Notes: a model not told the origin generated them from the sequence alone. Shown: positions 1-5,859, counted from the first letter of the stretch. The stretch: DNA of 7,665 nucleotides from Pseudobdellovibrionaceae bacterium (GCA_913774795.1 CAJYIL010000478.1:1-7665), one strand, 5' to 3'. Made by a program: numbers and translations.

Positions 1-118
1 GCACATCGACGAGCGATAGCATCCCAACTGGTTCGTAAAATAGAAAACCCACGTCTTTCGCGAGATGTGGGTTTTCTATTTTACGAACCAGTTGGGATGC
101 TATCGCTCGTCGATGTGC
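1..118. repeat. 52-bp-arm inverted repeat (giant palindrome) at the window edge
   Basis: Bases 1-52 are the exact reverse complement of 67-118, separated by 14 nt (53-66). The stem can continue inward through a G-T wobble and three pairs. The centre (GAAAACCCAC / GTGGGTTTTC) looks like an ordinary terminator hairpin, but the perfect symmetry runs more than 40 bp beyond what such a hairpin needs. The left arm starts at the very first base, so its true extent is unknown. It may be a real long cruciform-forming repeat, or a snap-back artefact at a contig end in which synthesis folded back at the terminator hairpin. No reading frame, transposase or target-site duplication accompanies it. Confidence 0.9.
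43..83. terminator. Probable bidirectional intrinsic terminator (core of the palindrome)
   Basis: A 10-bp stem, GAAAACCCAC (43-52) with GTGGGTTTTC (67-76), is followed by a T-rich TATTTTA tail. Because the flanks are symmetric, the minus strand reads the same way. It could end the minus-strand hydrolase transcript and a transcript entering from the left. If the left arm is an assembly artefact, the natural stem is still present in the right half plus the loop. Confidence 0.5.
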
Positions 119-130
119 AGGCACTCAGAC

Positions 131-156
131 GAGTGTAAGGATATATGCGTACACTC
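131..156. other. Interrupted dyad, GAGTGTA / TACACTC around ATATAT
   Basis: GAGTGTA (131-137) is the reverse complement of TACACTC (150-156), and the centre of symmetry falls exactly inside ATATAT (141-146). A further CACTC (122-126) can pair with GAGTG (131-135). It lies just beyond the 3' end of the hydrolase gene. There is no T-run on either side, so it is not a good terminator. It resembles a dimeric-regulator site, but no promoter or plus-strand gene is seen next to it. Confidence 0.35.
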
Positions 157-221
157 GCTACAGTCGAACGACAGCACTATCATACGGAGCTTTGTGTTCC
201 GCCGAGAAAGCGCAGAGCTGA

Positions 222-1478
222 TCACTTCTTGATGGCCTTCATACGCGCGCTCAATTCCTGGCGGAATGAGTTCATGAGTTTGAATGAAAGATCGTTGTTC
301 GCCGTGCGAATCAGGCCGCGCGCGTAGCCCGTTTGGTTTGTCGCAGCCAGGTAAGCCTGGAAGAACGAGTTCTGCGCGAGCATCGCTTCCATCTGGACCC
401 ATTGCGGCCGCGCGTTTCGGAGTTCGGCGAGTTCTTGGGCCATCTGGCCCTCGCGCCGACCGTCGACTTCAATCATCTGAAAGATCGTGCGCGAGACGAT
501 GTCTTGGCCGCTCGCATCTTTGTGCCCGAAAATCATGTGACCCACGCCTGGCTCGATCACAATATTCGCGCGTTTAAAGAACGGGCGAATCGCGGCTCCG
601 ATATCATACGTGTTGCGACCGATCGGAAGACCGCTTTTACCTCCGACGGGAGCAGGAACATACTCTTCGCGGTCGCCCGAGAGAATCTCCACGCGCAACG
701 AACGATTCTCGATTGTCGGATCACCTTTGCCTTCTGATTTTGTCCATTTGAATTTCTTGCCGACGCCGTCAGCCCACTGACCGCCGAGAGTGTTGTCGGC
801 GACTTCGCCTCCGCCAAATTCCATGTGCGAAGTCTGATTCTTTTCCCACGCTCTCAGTGTCGCATTGAAGCCGACCGGAGAGAGGAGGGCTGCGCCCGCA
901 ACTGCGTGAGGGTTGTGATAGAGGTACTCACTGATGATTTCAGGGCCGAACGAGTGGCCAACGAGGTAAACGGGTTTTCCGCTCTCGACAGCGGGCTTCA
1001 AGACTTCGTCGATCCACTTCATCAAGAAATCACGATCGCGGAATTGATCTCGACGAGGGCCTTCAGCGTGAAACGGAAGATCGAAGCTCATGCCCGAGAT
1101 ACCGATGTTCGCAAGCTTGTTCATCGCGCCCGTGAAATTGACGCCGCCGCCGGCCGCTGTTCCCGAGCCGTGAAAGAAGACGACCACCGCTCGTGCGTCA
1201 GGATCGATGCGAGGAATTTGCCCTCGCACATTCGGAGCGCCAGTTGCGGTGAAGTAAACGCGGGTCTCGAGGTGCTTATCGTAGACCGATTTCACCTGAC
1301 CCATGACCTCTTGCTCTCGCAGCAGAGACCGAAAACCTGAGTCGGTCGACCACGCTGAAGCTAACAGCTCTGTCGCTGCGGTTTTGGACTTGAAAATGTC
1401 GACGCAAACGTTCGCGGCCGAAACGTGGAACGACATCAAAACCGTGAGAGTGAAGAGGAGTGTTTTCATCACCCGCAT
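222..1478 (-). CDS. Exported alpha/beta-hydrolase-fold protein
   Basis: This 418-residue protein starts with a Sec-type signal peptide: basic start, hydrophobic core at about 6-17, likely cleavage after the VSAA at about 19-22. It then shows the alpha/beta hydrolase layout: a VVVFFHGSG oxyanion-hole strand and turn (residues 98-106), the nucleophile elbow GHSFG (174-178, Ser176), a candidate acid Asp269 in LSGDREEY, and a candidate catalytic His314 in GVGHMIFGH. About 100 further residues follow the His (from about 320), predicted helical and without a recognised domain. It probably acts in the periplasm or outside the cell as an esterase, lipase or peptidase-like enzyme; the substrate is not readable. 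It is divergent from a lipid-transport operon, which makes a lipid substrate attractive but unproven. The start is ATG 1478; an in-frame ATG at 1469 (MKTLLFTL) is equally plausible. An in-frame TGA lies just upstream, so nothing longer is possible. Confidence 0.85.
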   Translation of the reverse strand: MRVMKTLLFTLTVLMSFHVSAANVCVDIFKSKTAATELLASAWSTDSGFRSLLREQEVMGQVKSVYDKHLETRVYFTATGAPNVRGQIPRIDPDARAVVVFFHGSGTAAGGGVNFTGAMNKLANIGISGMSFDLPFHAEGPRRDQFRDRDFLMKWIDEVLKPAVESGKPVYLVGHSFGPEIISEYLYHNPHAVAGAALLSPVGFNATLRAWEKNQTSHMEFGGGEVADNTLGGQWADGVGKKFKWTKSEGKGDPTIENRSLRVEILSGDREEYVPAPVGGKSGLPIGRNTYDIGAAIRPFFKRANIVIEPGVGHMIFGHKDASGQDIVSRTIFQMIEVDGRREGQMAQELAELRNARPQWVQMEAMLAQNSFFQAYLAATNQTGYARGLIRTANNDLSFKLMNSFRQELSARMKAIKK

Positions 1479-1529
1479 AACACTTCAATATTGGCGCCTC
1501 CTCGAGGGCGAATAGGGCACGTTTTAGCT

Positions 1530-1544
1530 GTCGAAATCTTCGAC
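1530..1544. promoter_or_regulatory. Operator-like 15-bp dyad in the divergent intergenic region
   Basis: GTCGAA-ATC-TTCGAC is a perfect 6-bp dyad with a 3-bp spacer. It sits between the hydrolase start (1478) and the ATPase 1 start (1612), centred about 73 bp before the proposed transcription start of the transporter operon. A position between divergent genes suits a shared regulator site. No regulator gene is present in the window. Confidence 0.35.
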
Positions 1545-1574
1545 GGGGGTGGCGCTGGACGTCTCGTTAAGTGG

Positions 1575-1603
1575 TTGCAGGAGCACGGGCCTTCGCATTT
1601 AAT
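1575..1603 (+). promoter_or_regulatory. Candidate sigma70-type promoter of the Mla-like operon
   Basis: TTGCAG (1575-1580) and TTTAAT (1598-1603) are separated by exactly 17 bp. The -10 matches the consensus at 5 of 6 positions; the -35 matches at 3 of 6. Transcription would start near 1610, just before the GTG start codon at 1612, implying a leaderless or nearly leaderless message. Confidence 0.4.
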
Positions 1604-1611
1604 GTCTTGCA

Positions 1612-2379
1612 GTGCCAGCACCCGCGATTGATCTTCGAAACGTGCGCTTTTCCTTCGGCCGAGATGTCGTTCTCGAGAACGTTTCTTTTTCGGTGGAGCC
1701 TGGCGAGACCGTTGTCTTGATCGGCCCCAGCGGCCAGGGTAAATCGACTCTCCTGAAGCTGATGGCGGGGCTTTTGTCGCCTTCACGTGGCTCGGTCTCG
1801 ATCGAAGGCCACGATCTCTCAAAGATGTCGTCCCAAGAGAGAGAAACACTCGCGAAAAAAGTCGGAATGCTTTTTCAAAAGAACGCGCTCTTCGATTCTC
1901 TGACATCAGTCGAGAACGTCGCGTTCCCTTTGCGCGAAGTGGCGGGCTCATCGGTCGATGAAGGACATGCGATCAAGGTCGCCGAGAGGTTTCTAGATGC
2001 GGTCGGGATCGCTCACGCCCGAGATCTCTTGCCCGATGAAATTTCAGGCGGCATGCAAAAACGTCTCGGCATCGCCCGCGCCCTCGCTCTTGATCCGCAG
2101 ATCGTTTTCTACGACGACCCAACGGCGGGACTTGATCCGATCACGTCGCGAAAGATCGTTCAGCTCATCATGGATCTCCGGGATAAACGCAAATCGACGG
2201 TCGTGGCAGTTACGAACGACATGCACCGCGCTTATCAACTGGCCGATCGCATCTTAATGGTTGTGGATAAAGAAGTGATCGACTGTGGATCGCCCGCAGA
2301 GACCCAGGCGTTTAAAGATCCGCGCGTCGCGCAGTTCATTCGCGGTCTCCTCGATGGGCCGCTGACGGTGCAAGCATGA
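1612..2379 (+). CDS. MlaF-like ABC transporter ATPase 1 (degenerate catalytic residues)
   Basis: This 255-residue ABC nucleotide-binding subunit of the MlaF/Ttg2A type would power lipid movement through MlaE-family permeases on the cytoplasmic face of the inner membrane. Motifs in order: Walker A GPSGQGKST (38-46), Q-loop Gln89 in LFQKNALF, signature SGGMQ (145-149), Walker B ending YDDP (167-170), D-loop AGLDP, and the switch region VTNDM (200-204). The tail (FKDP...LLDGPLTV, 235-253) resembles the MlaF C-terminal extension. Two oddities: Asp169 replaces the catalytic Glu after the Walker B Asp, and Asn202 replaces the switch His. GTG 1612 is the start because TAA lies in frame at 1600 and no other start codon falls between; no Shine-Dalgarno sequence is correctly spaced. 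It is the first gene of the operon and overlaps the next by ATGA. Confidence 0.92.
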   Translation: MPAPAIDLRNVRFSFGRDVVLENVSFSVEPGETVVLIGPSGQGKSTLLKLMAGLLSPSRGSVSIEGHDLSKMSSQERETLAKKVGMLFQKNALFDSLTSVENVAFPLREVAGSSVDEGHAIKVAERFLDAVGIAHARDLLPDEISGGMQKRLGIARALALDPQIVFYDDPTAGLDPITSRKIVQLIMDLRDKRKSTVVAVTNDMHRAYQLADRILMVVDKEVIDCGSPAETQAFKDPRVAQFIRGLLDGPLTVQA

Positions 2380-3134
2380 ATTCAAACATGAATCCAAAGT
2401 CGATGATCTCGTTTAAGAACATCGTCAAACGCTTCGGAACACGAACGATTCTGAAGGGAATCTCGTTCGATGTCGCTGAAGGCGAGATTCTCTTCGTTCT
2501 CGGAACTTCGGGGACCGGCAAGTCGGTTCTCTTGAAGAACATCGTCGGACTCTTGAGACCTGACGAAGGCGAAATCTGGATCGATGGGCAAGAGGTGTCA
2601 CGAATTCCCGAAGACGATTATCTTCCTGTTCGTAAAAAGTGCGGAATGGTGTTTCAGCATCCGGCCCTCTTCGACTCGATGACCATCTACGATAACGTCG
2701 CCTTCGGAGTCAGACGTCACGAGCGTCTCGATGAGGCCGCGATCAGTGAACGGGTTACGAGATGTCTTCAGCTCGTGAATCTCGCCGACGTCGAAGACAA
2801 AATGCCGGGCCAAATTTCTTACGGAATGCAAAAGCGGGTCTCTCTCGCGCGAACCGTCGCCGTCGGCCCGAAAATCTTGCTTTTCGACGAACCGACGACC
2901 GGTCTTGATCCCGTGACGACTTCGGCCGTCAACCAACTCATCAAAGATCTCTCGCGCACTCTAAAGACCACATCGATGGTCGTCTCGCACGATATGCGCT
3001 GCGCTCTTGAGATCGCTGACCGGATCATGGTCCTCGATCAAGGTCATATTATCGCGCAAGGTACGCCTGAAGAACTCAAGCAGTCGGCGCATCCTCTCGT
3101 TCGAGACTTCCTCGATGAGGCGGTGAACGCATGA
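2376..3134 (+). CDS. MlaF-like ABC transporter ATPase 2 (consensus catalytic residues, deviant signature)
   Basis: This is the second, paralogous ATPase, 252 residues. Motifs: Walker A GTSGTGKS (43-50), Q-loop Gln94 in VFQHPALF, signature SYGMQ (148-152) in place of the usual SGGMQ, Walker B ILLFDEP (167-173) with the catalytic Glu172, D-loop TGLDP, and switch His205 in VVSHDM. It thus keeps the catalytic residues that ATPase 1 lacks, while its signature carries Tyr149 where Gly is expected. It lacks the GP-containing C-terminal tail of ATPase 1 and ends shortly after LVRDFLDEA. Start ATG 2376 overlaps the stop of ATPase 1, and its stop overlaps the permease 1 start, both as ATGA, which points to translational coupling and fixed stoichiometry. 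An in-frame ATG five codons in is a possible alternative start. It most likely forms a heterodimer with ATPase 1. Confidence 0.93.
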   Translation: MNSNMNPKSMISFKNIVKRFGTRTILKGISFDVAEGEILFVLGTSGTGKSVLLKNIVGLLRPDEGEIWIDGQEVSRIPEDDYLPVRKKCGMVFQHPALFDSMTIYDNVAFGVRRHERLDEAAISERVTRCLQLVNLADVEDKMPGQISYGMQKRVSLARTVAVGPKILLFDEPTTGLDPVTTSAVNQLIKDLSRTLKTTSMVVSHDMRCALEIADRIMVLDQGHIIAQGTPEELKQSAHPLVRDFLDEAVNA

Positions 3135-3919
3135 CGTTTCCCTTCGTTTCGGGCGCACGCCTGATCATCGATGATATCGGCGGATGCATGCTTTTTATCG
3201 GCGAAGCGTTTCGCACGGCCTTTAAACGCGGTATTCCGGTTCACGAGACGTTCGTTCAAATCTGGCGAGTCACGATGCAGTCGCTTTCGACGACCGCGCT
3301 TGCGGGCTTCTTCGTCGGCGCGTTGATGACCGTTCAGTTCTCATTGCTCGTGAGAAACTTCGGCGCCCTCGGCTTCTTAGGCGGCCTCTCGACGAGCGCA
3401 ACGATTCGTGAAGTCGGTCCGCTTCTGATTGCGTTCATGTTGAGCGGTAAAGTGGGCGCCTATACTTCGGCCGAGCTCGGTACAATGCGTGTGACAGAGC
3501 AAATCGATGCGATCCGCTGCCTGGGGGCTTCTCCTTTTCAGGAAATCATTCTCCCTCGCATCGTCGGCATCATCATTTCTTCATTCTTCCTGCTTCTCGT
3601 CGGCTTGATGATGTCGATTTTCGGCGGGGTGCTTCTTGGTATTCTGTTTGCGCACATCAATATCGACGAATATCTCCGAAATGTTCCGACCATCGTAAAC
3701 GCGTTCTCGATCGGAACAGGTCTTTTCAAGTGTCTCGTCTTCGCCATTTTGCTTGCGACGATCTGCACGTACAAAGGTTACTCAACGACCGGCGGGTCCA
3801 AAGGTGTCGGACGAAGTGTGGTCGCAACCGCGGTGTCGACGATGGTCGGGATCGTTGTTGCGGATTGGGTGACAAGTGTCATCTCTGAGGCTGTTTTAAA
3901 TTTGGCGGCGGGACGATGA
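3131..3919 (+). CDS. MlaE-family (YrbE-type) ABC permease 1
   Basis: This 262-residue integral inner-membrane protein belongs to the MlaE/YrbE permease family. The diagnostic cytoplasmic motif is present at residues 115-135 (ELGTMRVTEQIDA, then LG and SP). A conserved TIREVGPLL segment (91-99) precedes it. Hydrophobic stretches lie at about 51-72, 95-112, 139-175, 195-213 and 228-258, matching the family topology of an amphipathic N-terminal helix plus about five membrane spans. It would form half of the lipid-conducting transmembrane core that docks the MCE protein on the periplasmic side and the ATPases on the cytoplasmic side. It is coupled by ATGA overlaps to ATPase 2 upstream and permease 2 downstream. 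Confidence 0.93.
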   Translation: MTFPFVSGARLIIDDIGGCMLFIGEAFRTAFKRGIPVHETFVQIWRVTMQSLSTTALAGFFVGALMTVQFSLLVRNFGALGFLGGLSTSATIREVGPLLIAFMLSGKVGAYTSAELGTMRVTEQIDAIRCLGASPFQEIILPRIVGIIISSFFLLLVGLMMSIFGGVLLGILFAHINIDEYLRNVPTIVNAFSIGTGLFKCLVFAILLATICTYKGYSTTGGSKGVGRSVVATAVSTMVGIVVADWVTSVISEAVLNLAAGR

Positions 3920-4719
3920 ACGGCGAGCAACGTTTGACGTGGAATCCGTTCGAGATGCTTGGGTTTTGGCTCATCGACGCATGGGCGGCGGTTTACGATT
4001 TCCTTTCTCTACTAGCGCAAACCCTAATGGCGACGTTCACTCCGCCATTTCGGTTCAACGACACTTTGAAGCAGTTTTACTTTGTCGCGAATCAATCGGT
4101 CTTGATCGTTTGCTTTTGTGTCACGTCGGCGGCGGCCGTCACGATTGTCGAATCGTCGTATCATATGAAGCTTGTGATCCAGAATGACTCACTTGTTCCG
4201 GGATTCGCGGCGCTCCTCATCCTTCGCGAACTCGGTTCGGTCGTGATGGCGCTGCTGATCACGTCTCGCGTGGGCGCTGGTCTTGCGGCTGAGGTCGGCT
4301 CGATGCAAATCACCGAGCAAGTCGACGCCCTCAAAATGTTGGGCATTAATCCGATCCGATTTATCGTCGTTCCGCGCTTCGTTGCGTGCATCGCCGCCGG
4401 AGTCGTTCTTTCGGTCGTGGCGAACCTCGTGTGTTTGTATGGAGCGATGCTCGTGAGCACCTGGAAGCTCGGTTACACGCCCGGCGGATTCATTACGGCC
4501 ATGCAGGGCTTCGTCCACTTCCGCGATCTGATCTTCGCTGCCATCAAAGGTGCGGCGTTCGGATCCGTCATTCCTTTATTCAGTTGTTATTTCGGATTCC
4601 GTTGTCAGTCGGGCGCCGAAGGAGTCGGGCTTGCAACAACTAACAGCGTCGTCGCGACTTCGGTTTCGGTGATCGTGATCGATTTCTGCCTGACTTACGT
4701 GTTTACTAACTTCTATTAG
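3916..4719 (+). CDS. MlaE-family (YrbE-type) ABC permease 2
   Basis: This second MlaE-family permease has 267 residues and is clearly diverged from permease 1. It has the same motif at 126-146 (EVGSMQITEQVDA, then LG and NP), preceded by LILRELGSVV (101-110). Hydrophobic spans lie at about 60-80, 95-116, 148-182, 205-227 and 241-263. The N-terminal 45 residues are rich in Trp and other aromatics and differ most from permease 1. Two non-identical permeases in one operon recall the YrbE A/B pairs of actinobacterial Mce systems and suggest a heterodimeric membrane core. Start ATG 3916 overlaps the permease 1 stop. The TAG stop is followed by 23 nt before the chosen MCE start. Confidence 0.93.
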   Translation: MNGEQRLTWNPFEMLGFWLIDAWAAVYDFLSLLAQTLMATFTPPFRFNDTLKQFYFVANQSVLIVCFCVTSAAAVTIVESSYHMKLVIQNDSLVPGFAALLILRELGSVVMALLITSRVGAGLAAEVGSMQITEQVDALKMLGINPIRFIVVPRFVACIAAGVVLSVVANLVCLYGAMLVSTWKLGYTPGGFITAMQGFVHFRDLIFAAIKGAAFGSVIPLFSCYFGFRCQSGAEGVGLATTNSVVATSVSVIVIDFCLTYVFTNFY

Positions 4720-4730
4720 CGTCGATTTGC

Positions 4731-4735
4731 CGGAG
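4731..4735 (+). promoter_or_regulatory. Ribosome binding site that fixes the MCE protein start
   Basis: CGGAG ends 7 nt before GTG 4743, ideal spacing. The earlier in-frame GTG at 4737 lies only 1 nt from it and cannot use it, so GTG 4743 is preferred. Confidence 0.6.
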
Positions 4736-4742
4736 TGTGTTT

Positions 4743-5522
4743 GTGAAAGTTGAAACCAAGGTCGGTCTTCTTTTCGTTGTCGCGGTCGTGATGGTCGCGG
4801 CGTTTGCCTACTACCTAGGTGTGCTCAATCCCTTCAGCGATTCAAACCGAGTCCAACTCGGATTCAACTTCGCAGGCGGCATCGAAGTCGGCTCCAAAGT
4901 CCGGGTCATGGGGATCGAAGTCGGCAAAGTCACCGCGATCGATTTCGAACCGGGCTTGAAGATGCCGAAAACCGGCGAAGAGGTGAAACTCAAGATCACC
5001 GCGACGATCTCCAAAAAGGCTTGGCCGACGGTGCGCCAAGACTCGAAGTTCTTCATCAACTTGGCCGGCGTGATCGGGGAGAAGTATCTCGAGGTCTCTC
5101 CCGGCACCTCCGCATCACCGGAATTAGAACCCGGACAACTCGTACGGGGCGAAGATCCTCCGCGAATCGATCAACTGATCTCTCAATCTTATGGTTTGGC
5201 GGGCAAAATCCTCGATCTCGTCCAGAAAAACGAGGGTTCGATCACCGATACGCTCGATAAAATGAACGTTCTCGTGACCAACGTGAACAAGACCCTCGTC
5301 CTCCTTGAAAAGACGACGAAGAACGAGAAATTCACGCATATCGTTAACAACGTCGATACTCTGACGAGCGACCTCACCATTTTAACGTCGAAGTTGCGGG
5401 GGCCTGAGGCTCAGCGAACGCTCGATCTTATGCACCGCTTGGTTTGGCGACTCGATAAAATGGATGAAGCGGCTATTCGCAAATTCTTGCAACAAGAAGG
5501 CATCAAGGCTCGTTTGTTCTAA
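4743..5522 (+). CDS. MCE-domain (MlaD-like) lipid-transport protein
   Basis: Using GTG 4743, the protein has 259 residues. The N-terminus is MKVETKVGLL, typical of MlaD-like proteins, with a single membrane anchor at about 7-28. One MCE domain follows at about 36-122 (FNFAGGIEVGSKVRVMGIEV, then IGEKYLEVSPG near the end). MCE domains assemble as hexameric rings that pass lipid between the inner-membrane permease and the outer membrane. About 137 residues follow the domain, versus only a short tail in the 183-residue E. coli MlaD. They are largely helix-forming with regularly spaced Leu/Ile/Val (about 143-250) and could build a helical tube or coiled coil in the periplasm. It is the last gene of the operon. 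No MlaC or MlaB partner is encoded here. Confidence 0.92.
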   Translation: MKVETKVGLLFVVAVVMVAAFAYYLGVLNPFSDSNRVQLGFNFAGGIEVGSKVRVMGIEVGKVTAIDFEPGLKMPKTGEEVKLKITATISKKAWPTVRQDSKFFINLAGVIGEKYLEVSPGTSASPELEPGQLVRGEDPPRIDQLISQSYGLAGKILDLVQKNEGSITDTLDKMNVLVTNVNKTLVLLEKTTKNEKFTHIVNNVDTLTSDLTILTSKLRGPEAQRTLDLMHRLVWRLDKMDEAAIRKFLQQEGIKARLF

Positions 5523-5610
5523 CGTAGCCAAAAGCGTGGGCCGGAAAACCGCGCGGGCGGCGGGTTTGCGGACGAGCATCACTTGAGTGAGGCACTCTCT
5601 CCAAAAACAA

Positions 5611-5642
5611 AAAGCCCCTCGAGTGTGACCTCGAGGGGCTTT
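5611..5642 (-). terminator. Strong intrinsic terminator between convergent genes
   Basis: A perfect 13-bp stem, AAAGCCCCTCGAG (5611-5623) with CTCGAGGGGCTTT (5630-5642), encloses a 6-nt loop. On the minus strand the stem is followed by a good T-tract (CTTTTTGTTTTTGG), so it mainly ends the H1-like gene starting at 5771. On the plus strand the tail is only TTT then A-rich, so it would terminate the Mla-like operon less efficiently, though a shared role is likely. Confidence 0.85.
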
Positions 5643-5669
5643 AAAAAAGAGCCTTACGACTCCAAAAGC

Positions 5670-5771
5670 TTAGCGCTTTTTAGCTGCTTTTTTACGAGTA
5701 GCTTTTTTAGCTGTCGTTTTCTTAGCTGCCGATTTCTTCGTAGCTTTCTTAGCTGCTTTTTTCTTTGCCAT
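5670..5771 (-). CDS. 33-residue Lys/Ala-rich histone-H1-tail-like peptide
   Basis: ATG at 5771 opens a 33-codon frame ending in TAA at 5670-5672. Composition: 15 Lys, 10 Ala, 4 Thr, 2 Arg, 1 Ser and the initiator Met, arranged in AAKKAT/AKK-type repeats, with no acidic and no aromatic residue. This matches the low-complexity tails of histone-H1-like bacterial proteins and extended HU proteins, here without any globular domain. It is expected to bind DNA or RNA non-specifically in the cytoplasm. AGGAGG lies 8 nt upstream, a TTGACG/TGGAAT promoter lies about 60-90 bp upstream and a strong terminator follows, so it looks like a real, well-expressed monocistronic gene. It is convergent with the MCE gene. 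The alternative is a remnant tail of a larger protein, but start signals and stop are intact. Confidence 0.8.
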   Translation of the reverse strand: MAKKKAAKKATKKSAAKKTTAKKATRKKAAKKR

Positions 5772-5779
5772 CTGTCGAT

Positions 5780-5785
5780 CCTCCT
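5780..5785 (-). promoter_or_regulatory. Consensus Shine-Dalgarno of the Lys-rich peptide gene
   Basis: On the minus strand AGGAGG is followed by 8 nt and then ATG. It is the strongest ribosome binding site in the window and the main argument that the 33-codon frame is translated. Confidence 0.8.
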
Positions 5786-5830
5786 AGGATGAGCTTACCG
5801 TAATGTTAAACAAGAAGACTTCCTGCTTAA

Positions 5831-5859
5831 ATTCCAACTCGTGTGACTCTGATCGTCAA
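5831..5859 (-). promoter_or_regulatory. Candidate sigma70-type promoter of the Lys-rich peptide gene
   Basis: On the minus strand TTGACG (5859-5854) and TGGAAT (5836-5831) are spaced by 17 bp, matching the consensus at 5 of 6 and 4 of 6 positions. An A/T-rich stretch with A-tracts lies just upstream (5861-5890), like an UP element. The predicted 5' leader is about 50 nt. Confidence 0.45.

Noticed and set aside
1..118. Palindrome as a transposon end, CRISPR unit or tRNA-like gene
   Set aside because: No repeated spacer structure, transposase, target duplication or cloverleaf; a single hairpin explains all the symmetry.
333..737. Open frames on the plus strand opposite the hydrolase gene (also 825-1340)
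   Set aside because: They are antisense shadows of a hydrolase with intact motifs. They show no family motif, signal peptide or Shine-Dalgarno.
1469..1951. 160-codon minus-strand frame across the divergent promoter and the start of ATPase 1
   Set aside because: Arg/Ser-rich composition typical of a shadow frame. It overlaps Walker A of a clear ABC ATPase and would block the intergenic region.
4737..4742. GTG 4737 as start of the MCE protein
   Set aside because: It is only 1 nt from the CGGAG site; GTG 4743 is ideally spaced and gives the usual MKVETKVG-type N-terminus.
5546..5567. Hairpin after the MCE stop (AAACCGC with GCGGGTTT) as the operon terminator
   Set aside because: The stem has a bulge and is followed by GCGG, not a T-run; the 5611-5642 hairpin is far stronger.
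5583..5792. 69-codon plus-strand Ser/Phe/Cys-rich frame
   Set aside because: It is the antisense of the Lys/Ala-rich repeat gene and starts in the terminator region; composition follows from the repeats opposite.
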